Below, in pieces: positions 48,838-59,970 of a DNA stretch of 64,000 nucleotides (position 1 is its first letter; every line of letters starts with the position of its first letter). This DNA is from Enterobacter sp. JUb54. Its GTDB lineage: Bacteria > Pseudomonadota > Gammaproteobacteria > Enterobacterales > Enterobacteriaceae. The stretch covers positions 4,154,001-4,218,000 of the forward strand of contig NZ_CP060418.1 in the NCBI RefSeq assembly GCF_014298075.1, in the 5' to 3' direction. A program made the position numbers and the translations under genes. A model generated the notes under the pieces. That model ran no database searches. It was not told the DNA's origin and saw nothing but the letters and a program-made list of their open reading frames with translations.

Positions 48838-50238
48838 TTAAGACTGAACGTGACGGGTGCGCAAGTCGCTGGCAATGCGCGCCATCATAGGATTATTAAG
48901 CTTGCAGGCGCGAATGGTGAAGGCCAGCAGCAGATGGAACAGGGCAGGCAGCAGGGTCTCCATGGAGGAGATACCGGCCAGCGATGATGCCGTTTGGTTT
49001 TCCGCGCCCGGCTGATAGGCCACATAGATAAACACCAGGCTGATAATGCCGGCGCTGGAGGCCCACGCCAGCTTGATGAAGAACAGGTTAAAGGCGAAGT
49101 TCATGCCGGAAGAGCGCACGCCGGTCTTCCACTCGCCGTAGTCGTCGGAGAAGGCCATCAGCGAGAAGTGCAGCGGCAGGGTGAAGCCGAGAATAATGCC
49201 GTTACCGAGGATCACCACCAGCCACAAGGTCTGGTAGGCCGGGCCGGTCGGCAAAAACCACATCGCGAAGGCAATCGCGGCTAACACCAGGTTGGTGTAG
49301 TAGTAGAGTTTGACGGTATCGAAGCGGCGCGACAGCAGGTTGATAATCACCGAGCCGCCAATCGAGGCGAAGGTCACCATGGTGAAGAACAGCGAGGTAT
49401 AGCCGGTAGAGCCACCCAACACGTAGGTGATGAAGTACATGTAGCCGCCGCCGCGGATATTAAAGACGTTGATCAGCAGGAACGACATCACCAGCATCAG
49501 CAGCAGCTGGTCGTTCTGGCGCAGCCCGGCGATATGCTCGCGCAGGGTGAATTTGCCCATCATGTCCAGCGAGACGCGTTCGCGAACCCAGAAGAAACAG
49601 CACAGGAACATCACCACCGCGATGGCGCAGAGTACGCCGACGCCATACTGATAACCCTGCGCGGTGTTGCCCTGGCCGAGCGCCTTCACCAGCCACGGTA
49701 GCCCAACGGATACCAGGAACCCTGCCACGCCGCACAGTACAAAACGCCACGCCTGGCATGAGATCACTTCACTGTGGCGCGTGGTCATGGTGTTAATCAG
49801 CGCGCAGTAGGGCACGTTAATCGCGGTATAGCTCACCGACAGCAGCAGATACGTGCCGAAAGCCCAGGCGATTTTTACGCCCATGCTGGCATCCGGCACG
49901 GTAAAGGTCAGAACGCCGATGATGCCGATGGGCAGCGCTATCCACAGCTGCCACGGGCGAAAGCGTCCCCAGCGGCTTTGGGTACGGTCGGCCAGCACGC
50001 CCATAATCGGGTCGGAGATGGCGTCAAACACGCGCAGCGCCAGGAACAGCGTCCCGACCAGCGCTGGCGTCAGTCCAAAGACGTCGGTATAGAAGAAGGT
50101 TAAAAAGTTCATGATCAGGCAGGTAATGACTGTCCCGCCCGCATCGCCCAGGCCATAACCGATTTTTTCACGGAGCGTGAGGGTATCGTCCTGGGTGCGT
50201 TGTGCTAATTCACTTGTCGTAATCGGAGCCGAAGTCAT
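48838..50238 (-). CDS. GPH-family sugar:cation symporter
   Basis: 466-aa transporter with 12 membrane segments, of the glycoside-pentoside-hexuronide (MelB-like) family. Signatures: [43 protein letters not shown] and [15 protein letters not shown]. Next to GH127 it most likely imports beta-L-arabinofuranosyl oligosaccharides or arabinobiose. First gene of the two-gene operon, divergent from the AraC-type regulator. Confidence 0.88.
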   Translation of the reverse strand: MTSAPITTSELAQRTQDDTLTLREKIGYGLGDAGGTVITCLIMNFLTFFYTDVFGLTPALVGTLFLALRVFDAISDPIMGVLADRTQSRWGRFRPWQLWIALPIGIIGVLTFTVPDASMGVKIAWAFGTYLLLSVSYTAINVPYCALINTMTTRHSEVISCQAWRFVLCGVAGFLVSVGLPWLVKALGQGNTAQGYQYGVGVLCAIAVVMFLCCFFWVRERVSLDMMGKFTLREHIAGLRQNDQLLLMLVMSFLLINVFNIRGGGYMYFITYVLGGSTGYTSLFFTMVTFASIGGSVIINLLSRRFDTVKLYYYTNLVLAAIAFAMWFLPTGPAYQTLWLVVILGNGIILGFTLPLHFSLMAFSDDYGEWKTGVRSSGMNFAFNLFFIKLAWASSAGIISLVFIYVAYQPGAENQTASSLAGISSMETLLPALFHLLLAFTIRACKLNNPMMARIASDLRTRHVQS

Positions 50239-50272
50239 AAATAACTCCCGGAGATGATGTGCGGAATAATAT

Positions 50273-50296
50273 CCCGCTGAAGTGCGGGCTTTTATT
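50273..50296 (+). other. Terminator-like hairpin in the divergent gap
   Basis: CCCGC / GCGGG with a 6-nt loop, then CTTTTATTTG on the plus strand. It lies upstream of the araC-type gene rather than after a gene, so it could be an attenuator or insulator of readthrough. Confidence 0.4.
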
Positions 50297-50460
50297 TGTC
50301 ATTTGCAAAGTACGTTATTTATTCTGCACTAAATACCTGGGCTAACAAGGGAAGGGAAAAGTATAAAAAGGTGACGATTCCGACTTCATGATAAAAGTGT
50401 GATTGCGATCCTGAATCATGCTGTTTTATCTTGAATAATCAAAGGTAAAGCGAATATCTG

Positions 50461-51306
50461 GTGATGCAAATAGCGGGAATTTTCATATCTATGCTTGAAT
50501 TATCCATGTCTTTACCGATTAGAGTCCAAAATGGCGGGTTATTTATTTCTCGCGGTATTGGTAGCCATCCGGCACGACAGCTTCGCTCCTGGGAAATTAT
50601 CTTCGTTGAAAAAGGGACATTAACGATTCGCGAAGATAACGAGGTATTTAGCGTAAATGCCGGGGAAAGTTTGCTGCTGTGGCCGCAGCGTTTGCATGTT
50701 GGGGTAGGGCAATTTCCGGCGGATTTAAAATTCTACTGGCTGCATTTCGAAGTGATATCAGACGAGGCCGCGTTGCTGCCAGAAGCGCTGCTGGCGGTGC
50801 CCCAGCACACGCGGGTGAGCGAGCCGCAATATATAATCTCCCTGTTCAGGCAATTCTTGCACGAACAGGAAAATATTCATCGTAGCGTCGCGCTGGAGCT
50901 GATCCTGCTGCTGATTTTGCAGCAGATTGCGGCGGCGGCCAGCGAGCAGCCCGCCGATAGCCCCGGTACCGCGCTGGCGTGGAAAGCGCAGCAAATCATC
51001 CTGACCCGGTTTCATCTGCCGATTTCCGCCTCCACGCTGGCGAAGGAGCTGCACTGCAACGCGGACTATCTTGGGCGGGTCTATCGCCATGCTTTCCGGC
51101 TGACGCTCACCGAAGCGCTGCATCGCCAGCGGGTGAGGGCGGCGGAAAAGCTGCTGATCAGCGATTCGCTGTCGTTGACCGACGTGGCGTTGAAGTGTGG
51201 GTTTAACGATGTGGGCTATTTCCGCAAAATTTTCCGCAAGCACACCAGTCTGACCCCGGCGGCCTGGAAGCGACGCTATTGTAAAGAGCACGTGAATTCG
51301 GCGTAG
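50461..51306 (+). CDS. AraC-family transcriptional regulator
   Basis: Up to 281 aa, with an N-terminal cupin-type sensor domain (RSWEIIFVEKGTLTIRED...LLLWPQRLHVG) and a C-terminal AraC double HTH (STLAKELHCNADYLGRVYRH and LTDVALKCGFNDVGYFRKIF). Divergent from the GPH-GH127 operon, so probably its activator, responding to arabinose-type sugars. The start is uncertain: GTG 50461, ATG 50464, 50491 or 50506 are all in frame and none has a clear Shine-Dalgarno. The conserved domain begins near MSLPIRVQNG, so 50506 may be the real start. Confidence 0.85.
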   Translation: MMQIAGIFISMLELSMSLPIRVQNGGLFISRGIGSHPARQLRSWEIIFVEKGTLTIREDNEVFSVNAGESLLLWPQRLHVGVGQFPADLKFYWLHFEVISDEAALLPEALLAVPQHTRVSEPQYIISLFRQFLHEQENIHRSVALELILLLILQQIAAAASEQPADSPGTALAWKAQQIILTRFHLPISASTLAKELHCNADYLGRVYRHAFRLTLTEALHRQRVRAAEKLLISDSLSLTDVALKCGFNDVGYFRKIFRKHTSLTPAAWKRRYCKEHVNSA

Positions 51307-51331
51307 GATTTAGCGGTTCATACAAAAACTA

Positions 51332-51399
51332 CCCCGGTGGCGCTGCGCTGTCCGGGCTACCGGATCGCGTCGGTAGCCCGGACAGGCGCGTCAAGCGGC
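51332..51399. repeat. Inverted REP pair (BIME)
   Basis: CCCCGGTGGCGCTGCGCTGT, then CCGGGC (51332-51357), faces GTAGCCCGGACAGGCGCGTC (51373-51392) in opposite orientation. It sits between the convergent araC-type gene and sgbE, a typical REP location. Confidence 0.75.
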
Positions 51400-51404
51400 A
51401 GACG

Positions 51405-52103
51405 TCAGTTTTGCCCGTAATAGGCATTGGCGCCGTGTTTACGCAGATAGTGTTTATCGAGCAGTTCAGACTGCATATCCGGCAGTTGCGGGGCCAGCTG
51501 GCGCGAGAACAGCCCCATGTAAGCGCACTCCTCCAGCACCACCGCGTTATGCACCGCATCGGCGGCGTCTTTGCCCCAGGCGAACGGGCCGTGCGAATGG
51601 ACGAGGACCGCCGGGATCTGCGCTGGATCCAGCCCGCGTTCTTCGAAGGTTTTAATGATCACTTCGCCGGTCTGATATTCATATTCGCCGTTAATTTCGT
51701 CGACGGTCATCAGGCGGGTGCAGGGAATGGCACCATAGAAATAGTCCGCATGGGTGGTGCCCCAGGCCGGCAGGTCGATGCCCGCCTGCGACCAGATCGT
51801 CGCGTGGCGGGAATGGGTGTGCACGATCCCGCCGATCTGCGGATAGCGGCGATAGAGCGCCAGATGGGTCGGGGTATCGGAAGACGGCTTTTTGCTGCCT
51901 TCAACGACCTTACCGCTGGCGATCTCCACCACCACCATATCGTCGGCGGTCATCACCGTGTACTCGACGCCGGAAGGCTTGATGACCATCAGCGTGCGGG
52001 TGTCATCGACCGCGCTGACATTGCCCCAGGTAAACGTCACCAGGTGGTGTGCCGGCAGCGCCAGGTTGGCGGCCAGGACCTCGGCTTTGAGTTGTTCTAA
52101 CAT
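51405..52103 (-). CDS. sgbE: L-ribulose-5-phosphate 4-epimerase SgbE (YiaS)
   Basis: 232-aa class II aldolase-fold epimerase converting L-ribulose-5-phosphate to D-xylulose-5-phosphate. Zinc ligands lie in [10 protein letters not shown] (His95, His97) and [12 protein letters not shown] (His171 region). The sequence is nearly identical to E. coli SgbE ([33 protein letters not shown]). Last gene of the yia/sgb operon; its start overlaps the sgbU end by 7 nt. AraD and UlaF are close paralogues, but the operon fixes the identity. Confidence 0.95.
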   Translation of the reverse strand: MLEQLKAEVLAANLALPAHHLVTFTWGNVSAVDDTRTLMVIKPSGVEYTVMTADDMVVVEIASGKVVEGSKKPSSDTPTHLALYRRYPQIGGIVHTHSRHATIWSQAGIDLPAWGTTHADYFYGAIPCTRLMTVDEINGEYEYQTGEVIIKTFEERGLDPAQIPAVLVHSHGPFAWGKDAADAVHNAVVLEECAYMGLFSRQLAPQLPDMQSELLDKHYLRKHGANAYYGQN

Positions 52104-52957
52104 GTAAATCCTCCTTCCTGCATCCGCGATTCAATCCAGCGCCGCGCCTGGATAATTTCCAGCACCGGTTCGCTGGCTTTCTCCGTCCACATTTCAATCA
52201 GGAACGAGCCGCGATAGTTCAGCTCGTGCAGGGTTTTGAAAATGCCGACAAAATCGACACAGCCTTCGCCAAACGGCACGTCACGAAACTGCCCTGGGCT
52301 GTGCGCGGTGACCGGCTGGGTGTCTTTCAGATGGATGGCGGCGATGCGGTCGATACCCAGTTTCAGCTCGGCGGCCACATCGTTACCCCAGGCGCTGAGG
52401 TTGCCGACGTCCGGATAAACGGTGAACCACGGAGAAGAGAGCATCTCATCCCACGCTTTCCACTTGCTGATAGAGTTCATAAAGGCGGTATCCATGATCT
52501 CCACCGCCAGCATCACCTGCGCTGCCGCGGCCTGTTCCACCGCCCACGCCAGCCCTTCGGCAAAGCGCTGACGGGTGCCTTCATCATGTTCTTCGTAGTA
52601 GACGTCATAGCCCGCCAGCTGAATGGTGCGGATACCCAGATCGCGCGCCAGACGGATGGCTTTGGTCATGATCTCCCGCGCTCGCTGGCGGGTGGACTCA
52701 TCGCGGCTGCCAAAAGGAAAGCGGCGATGGGCGGAGAGGCACATCGACGGAATGGCCACCCCGGTTTCCAGCATGGCGGTCACCAGCGAGGCGCGCTGAG
52801 CGGGGCTCCAGTCGAGGCGCGACAGGCGGTCGTCGGTCTCATCCACCGACATTTCAACAAAATCAAACCCGCAGCTTTTTGCCAGTACCAGCCGCTCTGG
52901 CCAGCTGAGATCTTTGGCCAGCGCTTTCTCATAGATACCTAATGGATGATTACGCAT
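52097..52957 (-). CDS. sgbU: L-xylulose-5-phosphate 3-epimerase SgbU (YiaR)
   Basis: 286-aa TIM-barrel epimerase (UlaE-like), converting L-xylulose-5-phosphate to L-ribulose-5-phosphate. Metal-site segments: [37 protein letters not shown] and [10 protein letters not shown] start at [13 protein letters not shown] (52957), not at the 30-residue longer frame that overlaps sgbH. It overlaps sgbH by 8 nt and sgbE by 7 nt. Confidence 0.94.
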   Translation of the reverse strand: MRNHPLGIYEKALAKDLSWPERLVLAKSCGFDFVEMSVDETDDRLSRLDWSPAQRASLVTAMLETGVAIPSMCLSAHRRFPFGSRDESTRQRAREIMTKAIRLARDLGIRTIQLAGYDVYYEEHDEGTRQRFAEGLAWAVEQAAAAQVMLAVEIMDTAFMNSISKWKAWDEMLSSPWFTVYPDVGNLSAWGNDVAAELKLGIDRIAAIHLKDTQPVTAHSPGQFRDVPFGEGCVDFVGIFKTLHELNYRGSFLIEMWTEKASEPVLEIIQARRWIESRMQEGGFTC

Positions 52958-53612
52958 GCTGTTCTCCCCAGATGGCGTCAATCTGTGCGTGGAATTCACC
53001 GGCAACCTGTGCCGGGTGGGCGGCGCCTGACAATGCGCGTCCGGCAATAAACGCTTTGACGTTAATATCGCGGAACAGCGTCAGGTCGGCGGGGGTGATG
53101 CCGCCGGTAATCGACAGCTCGAGGCCAATATCCGACAGCGCCTTCATGCGCGTCAGGTCGGCGTCACTCCACTGTTGTCCGCTGGCCTGGGCGTCGCGTC
53201 CGCGGTGGTAGATCGCCTGACGAACCCCGGTGCGATACCAGCCGCGGGCATCCTCCAGCGTCCAGTTGCCAAACAGCTCCATCTGAATTTCTCCACCGCA
53301 GGCCTGCGCCACGGCGTGGCCTTTCTCTACCGTGGCGAGCGGGGCGGCGCAGATGATGGTCATCCAGTTGGCACCGGCGTTAAACGCCTGCTGTGCCAGG
53401 GTTTCGCCGGCATCCGCCACCTTCCAGTCGGCGACGATAATTTTGTCCGGACACTGGGCGCGCAGGGCGGTCACCGCGCGCAGCCCTTCGGCAAGGCACA
53501 GGATCGTGCCGGCTTCAACGATATCGACGTGGTCCTGTAACAGGGCGACATCGTGCTGTGCCGCCTGAAGATGGGTATGGTCGAGCGCCAGTTGCAGTAA
53601 TGGACGGCTCAT
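52950..53612 (-). CDS. sgbH: 3-keto-L-gulonate-6-phosphate decarboxylase SgbH (YiaQ)
   Basis: 220-aa member of the orotidine-5'-phosphate decarboxylase suprafamily, giving L-xylulose-5-phosphate + CO2 from 3-keto-L-gulonate-6-phosphate. The residues known from UlaD are all present: Asp11 (LALDHTHL), Glu33 (IVEAG), and Asp62, Lys64, Asp67 ([12 protein letters not shown]). It overlaps the lyxK stop by 4 nt (ATGA) and sgbU by 8 nt. Confidence 0.95.
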   Translation of the reverse strand: MSRPLLQLALDHTHLQAAQHDVALLQDHVDIVEAGTILCLAEGLRAVTALRAQCPDKIIVADWKVADAGETLAQQAFNAGANWMTIICAAPLATVEKGHAVAQACGGEIQMELFGNWTLEDARGWYRTGVRQAIYHRGRDAQASGQQWSDADLTRMKALSDIGLELSITGGITPADLTLFRDINVKAFIAGRALSGAAHPAQVAGEFHAQIDAIWGEQHA

Positions 53613-55114
53613 AGTGCGTGCTCCTTAATGCGGGCGTGGTAGCCCTGTAGTGCCTGAATCAAATGTTGGTATTGCTGGTATTTGTGCTGGTAGCGCGCGT
53701 GCGCGGCCATGTCGGGCTGCAGCGTGCGTACCGGATGTTGTAGATCGTGCTGGGCGTCGTGGAAGGTGCGGTAGACGCCGGTTCCGACGCGGGCGGCAAG
53801 GGCCGCGCCGAAGCAGCCGGTCTCCTCGACCTGCGGCAGTTCGATGCACAGACCGCTGACGTCGGCCAGCATCTGCATCCAGACGTCAGAGTGCGCCGGG
53901 CCGCCGGTGACGCGCAGGGCGTGCACATCGGTAAAGCGTTCACGCATGCGGTTCAGGTGGGTCATATGGCTGAAGACCACCCCTTCGTAGACCGCCTGCA
54001 GCAGATGGGCACGGGTGTGCAGCGCCTGCAGACCGTAAAACCCGCAGGTCATCTCCAGCCCGGCGTTGCTGCCGTAGAGAAACGGCAGGAAAAAGAGCTG
54101 GCTGTCGGCTTTCGGCAGCCCGGCGACGGCCCGGTTTATCTCATCGAAAGAGAGATCGCCCCATTGGGCCGTGAACCATTCGAGATTGCCGGAAGAGGTC
54201 GGGCTGGCTTCGTGAACGATGTACTGCCCGTCGTTGACGTAGCGCCCGTAAACGTAAGGGTGGGCCTCGTGGTCGCGCAGGCCGTGGGTGATCCCGCTGG
54301 TCACCGCCCAGGTCCCCATCACCGCATTGAGGGTGAACTCATCTTCGATCCCTGCACAGAGTGCGGTGGAAACCACATCAAACAGACCGCCGACGACGGG
54401 GGTTCCCGCCGCCAGACCGGTAATAGCGGCTGCCTGAGCGGTGATTTCCCCGCATATTTCTGCTGAACCGACGATGGGCGGTAACGCGCTATCGATTTCA
54501 CTGATGCCCAGCCAGCGGGTCAGCTGTGGGTCGTACTGGCCGGTTGCCATGTTGTAGAGGTTGGACTCGGAGATGTTGCTCTCTTCGCAGCCTTTGACGC
54601 CGGTTAAGCACCAGCGCAGGTAGTCGTGCCCCATCATAACGCTGCCGATCTGCGCGTAACGCTGAGGCTCATGCTCTTTTACCCAGCGCAGCAACGAGGC
54701 CGGATGCCCGGTCCACAGCGTCTGGCGGGTGACCGGATACAGCTGCTCAGGGATGCCGTCCTGCTGCCAGCGTTGGACGATGTCCAGCGCCCGGCGATCG
54801 GAAGAGAGCATGGCATTGCCCAGCGGCCGATCCTGTTTATCCAGGAGAAACAGCCCCTTGCCCTGCGCCGAAATACCGATCCCGGCAATCTTTTCGCCCA
54901 CGACGCCGGTGCGTTGCAGTAGCCCGGCGATGGTCGCCACGCACTGTTGCCAGAGCTGGTGCATGTCACGTTCGGCATAGCCTGGCAATGGCGACGCCGT
55001 CTGCAGCGACTGCCGATGAATGCCATGCTCATGACCTTTGGCGTCATATAAACCGGCTTTCAGATAGGTACCACCACAATCGATACCGAGCCAGAAGGTC
55101 TTTTTCTCACTCAT
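53609..55114 (-). CDS. lyxK: L-xylulose/3-keto-L-gulonate kinase LyxK (YiaP)
   Basis: 501-aa FGGY-family sugar kinase. N-terminal phosphate loop FWLGIDCGGTYLKAG; C-terminal ATP-site GGPAHSDVWMQMLADVSG and EETGCFGAALAARVG. In the yia pathway it phosphorylates 3-keto-L-gulonate; in E. coli LyxK is also known as an L-xylulose kinase. It lies 47 nt after yiaX2, with a hairpin in between, and overlaps sgbH. Confidence 0.94.
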   Translation of the reverse strand: MSEKKTFWLGIDCGGTYLKAGLYDAKGHEHGIHRQSLQTASPLPGYAERDMHQLWQQCVATIAGLLQRTGVVGEKIAGIGISAQGKGLFLLDKQDRPLGNAMLSSDRRALDIVQRWQQDGIPEQLYPVTRQTLWTGHPASLLRWVKEHEPQRYAQIGSVMMGHDYLRWCLTGVKGCEESNISESNLYNMATGQYDPQLTRWLGISEIDSALPPIVGSAEICGEITAQAAAITGLAAGTPVVGGLFDVVSTALCAGIEDEFTLNAVMGTWAVTSGITHGLRDHEAHPYVYGRYVNDGQYIVHEASPTSSGNLEWFTAQWGDLSFDEINRAVAGLPKADSQLFFLPFLYGSNAGLEMTCGFYGLQALHTRAHLLQAVYEGVVFSHMTHLNRMRERFTDVHALRVTGGPAHSDVWMQMLADVSGLCIELPQVEETGCFGAALAARVGTGVYRTFHDAQHDLQHPVRTLQPDMAAHARYQHKYQQYQHLIQALQGYHARIKEHAL

Positions 55115-55132
55115 CTTTGCATTCTCTTTGTT

Positions 55133-55155
55133 GCCGGGAGGCGCAGACCCCCCGG
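55133..55155 (-). other. Hairpin between yiaX2 and lyxK
   Basis: GCCGGG / CCCGGC arms with an 11-nt loop in the 47-nt gap, without a T-run. It may set relative expression of transporter and kinase genes within the operon. Confidence 0.45.
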
Positions 55156-55161
55156 CAGGGT

Positions 55162-56481
55162 TTACGCCGCGTGTTTACGTGGGCTCATCGTCTTTACCGG
55201 GGCTGCGCCGGTATCGCATTTTGACGGCAGCAGAAGGGCCATCAGCGCAGCCAGCGCCAGGGAGATCGCCAGGCAGTAAACCCCGGCGTCTTTGCTGTAG
55301 AGGGTGATCAGTACGCCCACCGCGTATGGGCCGCAGAAGCCGCCGAGGTTGCCGAGGGCGTTGATGACGCCACGGGCGCCGCCGGCCATTTCAGCGCTGA
55401 ACAGACGGGCCGGAATGGTCCAGAACACCCCCGCCGCGGACTGCAGGAAGAAGCCGCAGCCCACCAGCGCGGCATAGGCCAGCCAGACGTTGTTCTTCAA
55501 CGCCACCGACAGGAACATGCACAGGGCAAAGCCAACCAGCGGCAGGCAGACGAACAGTTTGCGTTTTCCGGTACGGTCAGAGAGGGAAGAGAACAGGAAC
55601 ATCCCGGCAATCGCCCCGACGTACGGCAGGATAGCGAGCATCCCAACCTGCCCCATGCTGCTGTGCGTCAGCTCTTTGAGAATGGTGGGGAGCCACAGGG
55701 TGTAGCCGTAAATACCGGTCTGATAGAAGAAGTTCAGGGCGATCAGTTGCCACATGGTTCTGTCGGCCAGAACGGCGCTGAGGGACGCATTTTTGACGGT
55801 GGTTCCGGCGATGGCGCGTTGCTCGGCGGCGAGGGTATCGACGAGGTAGCGCTTTTCGGCTTCAGAAATCCACCGGGCTTCCTGCGGACGGTCGTAGACG
55901 GTATAGGCCCACAACGCCAACACCACCACCGAGAGCAAGCCTTCAATAATGAACAGCCAGCGCCAGTCGAGGATGGTAATGATCCACCCGGAGAGCGGGG
56001 CGGTGATAATGCCGGCAATCGGGACAAACATAATCACAATCGCGTTGGCACGGCCACGTTCAGCATCCGGGAACCAGTTGCTGATCATCGTCAGCACCAC
56101 GGGCAACATGCCTCCTTCGGCGACGCCCAGTAAGAAGCGCAGGACCAGCAGCTGATACTGGTTGGTGATTAAACCGGTCAGGACCGAAATCACCGCCCAG
56201 GCAACCAGCGACCAGCCGATAAACTTCTTGCCGCTGCCGTGGACCGCGATTTTTCCGCCCGGCACCTGTAAAAACAGATAGCCGATAAAGAAAATCCCGC
56301 CCGCCAGCCCCGCCATGGTGGCAGAAATACCGAGTTCAGCATCCATCCCGCCGGGCATGGCGAAAGCAATGTTGACCCGGTCCATATAGGAAATAATACA
56401 CGCGATAAGAATAGGGGGAATAATTCTTAACCAGCGTTGGCGCGGAATATCCGCGGTTGTAGCGTAAGAGGAAGTGTTCAT
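55162..56481 (-). CDS. yiaX2: MFS transporter YiaX2
   Basis: 439-aa major-facilitator protein of the anion:cation symporter type, 12 membrane segments. Motif region SYMDRVNIAFAMPGG and GWSLVAWAVISVLTGL, then EGGMLPVVLTMISNWFP. In Klebsiella YiaX2 is reported as the transporter for aerobic L-ascorbate use, occupying the place of the E. coli YiaMNO TRAP system. It is 53 nt downstream of yiaX1. The symbol rests on position in yiaKLX1X2PQRS and on family. Confidence 0.86.
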   Translation of the reverse strand: MNTSSYATTADIPRQRWLRIIPPILIACIISYMDRVNIAFAMPGGMDAELGISATMAGLAGGIFFIGYLFLQVPGGKIAVHGSGKKFIGWSLVAWAVISVLTGLITNQYQLLVLRFLLGVAEGGMLPVVLTMISNWFPDAERGRANAIVIMFVPIAGIITAPLSGWIITILDWRWLFIIEGLLSVVVLALWAYTVYDRPQEARWISEAEKRYLVDTLAAEQRAIAGTTVKNASLSAVLADRTMWQLIALNFFYQTGIYGYTLWLPTILKELTHSSMGQVGMLAILPYVGAIAGMFLFSSLSDRTGKRKLFVCLPLVGFALCMFLSVALKNNVWLAYAALVGCGFFLQSAAGVFWTIPARLFSAEMAGGARGVINALGNLGGFCGPYAVGVLITLYSKDAGVYCLAISLALAALMALLLPSKCDTGAAPVKTMSPRKHAA

Positions 56482-56534
56482 ATTAATCTCGTGTTTAAAG
56501 TAGCTGACGTTGCGATTAAATTGACGCTTTATAT

Positions 56535-57470
56535 TTATTGTTGGGCTAGGTTTAACGCGTTAATGCCATCGCGTAATATGGCTATGCGATGATTCGCATC
56601 AGCATTCTCATCAATTTCCAGTAACTTAATACCGGCAAACTGTAATTTTGCTGAATCAGCCACATTAAATAGTTCTTGTGCGTGCGCCGCCGTTAACAGG
56701 CTGTGCGGGCAGAACGGGGCGAACGGGGTGTGCAGGTCAGTCCATTCGCCGTACGGCCCTTGGGTTGCGGTGCCAGAGAACATCAGCGCCCCCAGTTTGC
56801 CTGCGGCATGTACCGCCTGAGCATGCGTCAGCGGCAGGGCGGTATTACGCCCTTCAATCGCCGAACGCGCCCAGTTGATACAGATATCGATGTTGTAACC
56901 TGCCAGGACCTCCAGCACGTTTTCCAGCGGCAGAAAGCCTTTGCGCGGCGCCGGTTGGTTCATGGCATCACAATGTTCCAGCACGAGTGAGCATGACCAG
57001 TCCCACGCCGCTATCTCTTTGATGGAATGCGCGAAAGCATCGGTTGCCTGCCCAACGTTCGTATTGCCTGCAAGCGGCGCGGCCTGCAGCTCCAGGGAGA
57101 TAACCTTGCCGGCAAAACGTTTGTTTAGCGCATTGATTTTGTTGCGTAAATGACGATGGAATTCGACGCATGCCAGGCGCTGTTCTTCATCGCTGGAGGC
57201 CAGGCCGAAAGCCGTGTTGCCGCCGCCGCGGCGCCGCATCGTTTCCGGGATGGCTGTCACCACCATCTTCCACTCCTGCGGCGTATGCTGGATCAACCAC
57301 TCATCGCCATAGGGGTGAAAGTTCTCATGGCATGGCTGCTCGAGCCCACGGATGTGGGGCGTGTCCGCGAGTAAGCGCCAGAATTCCGTCTCTTCTTGTT
57401 CGCTCTTTTGGTGAAATGAAGGCGCGCAAGGGTATGCGCCGATGATATAACCGGCGTCATTTCTTTCCAT
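56535..57470 (-). CDS. yiaX1: YiaX1, DUF4862-type protein
   Basis: 311-aa soluble protein. I recognise it by position (third in yiaKLX1X2) and believe it belongs to DUF4862; no enzymatic role is established to my knowledge. Segments such as [38 protein letters not shown] and [15 protein letters not shown], regularly spaced, suggest a TIM-barrel fold like sugar isomerases/epimerases, with His/Glu/Asp at strand ends. GGAGTGAAAA precedes the ATG. It may act on an intermediate between ascorbate and 3-keto-L-gulonate. Confidence 0.75.
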   Translation of the reverse strand: MERNDAGYIIGAYPCAPSFHQKSEQEETEFWRLLADTPHIRGLEQPCHENFHPYGDEWLIQHTPQEWKMVVTAIPETMRRRGGGNTAFGLASSDEEQRLACVEFHRHLRNKINALNKRFAGKVISLELQAAPLAGNTNVGQATDAFAHSIKEIAAWDWSCSLVLEHCDAMNQPAPRKGFLPLENVLEVLAGYNIDICINWARSAIEGRNTALPLTHAQAVHAAGKLGALMFSGTATQGPYGEWTDLHTPFAPFCPHSLLTAAHAQELFNVADSAKLQFAGIKLLEIDENADANHRIAILRDGINALNLAQQ

Positions 57471-57515
57471 TTTTCACTCCTTTTATTTATCGCCGTGCGA
57501 CAAATAAATTACGGA

Positions 57516-58993
<1,478 letters not shown>

Positions 58994-59024
58994 ACCTTTT
59001 CTCCATTACAGCTTGTGTTTCACA

Positions 59025-59045
59025 TAGTGGAATGTGATTCCACTA
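59025..59045 (-). promoter_or_regulatory. Perfect palindromic operator upstream of yiaK (probable YiaJ site)
   Basis: TAGTGGAAT-GTG-ATTCCACTA, a perfect 9-bp inverted repeat with a 3-nt spacer, 32 nt before the yiaK ATG. The core TGGAAT-N3-ATTCCA resembles operators of IclR-family regulators, and yiaJ (IclR family) lies nearby. The regulator assignment is inference. Confidence 0.65.
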
Positions 59046-59060
59046 AATAGTGTCAGGTTG

Positions 59061-59087
59061 CAAAAACACGCCGGCAGGGCCGGTGCG
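59061..59087 (-). terminator. Terminator of the ABC-lactonase operon
   Basis: On the minus strand CACCGGC / GCCGG(C)GTG, with one bulged base and a 3-nt loop, is followed by TTTTTGC. It lies just after the SMP-30 gene and before the yiaK operator, separating the two transcription units. Confidence 0.65.
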
Positions 59088-59105
59088 TTTCGGTATTACT
59101 CCGGT

Positions 59106-59969
59106 TTATCCCTGAAGGCGGGATGGGGTGAGGGTCACCCGGTACAGCGATGTCGTCGCCGTAATAAAAAGCGTATTCCCGTCGGGGCCACCAAAGGTGC
59201 AGTTAGAGACGCGCTCGGGGACCGCAATCGTGTTCAGTAATTCGCCTGCGGCGGAGAAAATCAAAATCCCCGTCTCGCAGCTGCAGTAAATATTCCCGTC
59301 CTGATCGACGCAGAATCCGTCCGGAATACCCGGTTTGACCTGGGTGACGACGTGGGAAAATAGCGCGTTATCGCCTTCAAGACGGTAAGCACGAATTTCC
59401 CGGCGACCCTGGCTCGGAAAATCAATAACCGACATATCTGCTACGTATAACCATTTATCATCCGGCGAAAAGGCCAGCCCATTGGGGCGCTGGGTATCGC
59501 TGATGGCAATCGCGACCTGGTGACGCGTTTCATCAAAGCGGTAGACGTAGCAGCCAATGACCTGACTGGCGGCGCGATAGCCCTCTTCGTCACCGACGAT
59601 GCCGTAGGGCGGATCGGTAAACCAAATCGACCCGTCCTGGCGCACCGCGATATCGTTGGGTGAGTTAAAACGCAGCCCGTCGACTTTATCCACCAGCAGG
59701 GTGTGATTGCCTGCGGCGTCGGTACGGCTGATCCCGCGCCGACCGTGCTCGCAGGTCAACAAACGCCCTTGCAAGTCCCGCGCGTTGCCGTTGGCAAAGT
59801 GGGATTCGGCACGAAACACGCTGACGCCATTTTGCCCATCCCAGCGGAACATTCTGTTGCCTTTCACATCGCTGAAAATCAGGCACTGCTGGTCTGCCAG
59901 CCACACCGGGCCTTCCGCCCAGATCGCCGGTGAGCACAGACGTTCAACACTTCCCGTGACGGCTAACAT
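59106..59969 (-). CDS. Cytoplasmic SMP-30/gluconolactonase-family lactonase
   Basis: 287-aa six-bladed beta-propeller lactonase without a signal peptide. Metal ligands: Glu19 (WAEGPVW), Asn105 (FNSPNDIAV), Asn163 (RPNGLAF) and Asp217 (IPDGFCVD). It shares the pattern NSPNDI-DGSIWFTDPP-GI with the Tat-exported protein at 67-1083. Fourth gene of an ABC importer operon, starting 1 nt after the binding-protein stop, so it should hydrolyse an imported lactone. Given the adjacent diketogulonate pathway, dehydroascorbate or a related aldonolactone is a reasonable guess, not shown. Confidence 0.87.
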   Translation of the reverse strand: MLAVTGSVERLCSPAIWAEGPVWLADQQCLIFSDVKGNRMFRWDGQNGVSVFRAESHFANGNARDLQGRLLTCEHGRRGISRTDAAGNHTLLVDKVDGLRFNSPNDIAVRQDGSIWFTDPPYGIVGDEEGYRAASQVIGCYVYRFDETRHQVAIAISDTQRPNGLAFSPDDKWLYVADMSVIDFPSQGRREIRAYRLEGDNALFSHVVTQVKPGIPDGFCVDQDGNIYCSCETGILIFSAAGELLNTIAVPERVSNCTFGGPDGNTLFITATTSLYRVTLTPSRLQG

Positions 59970-59970
59970 C

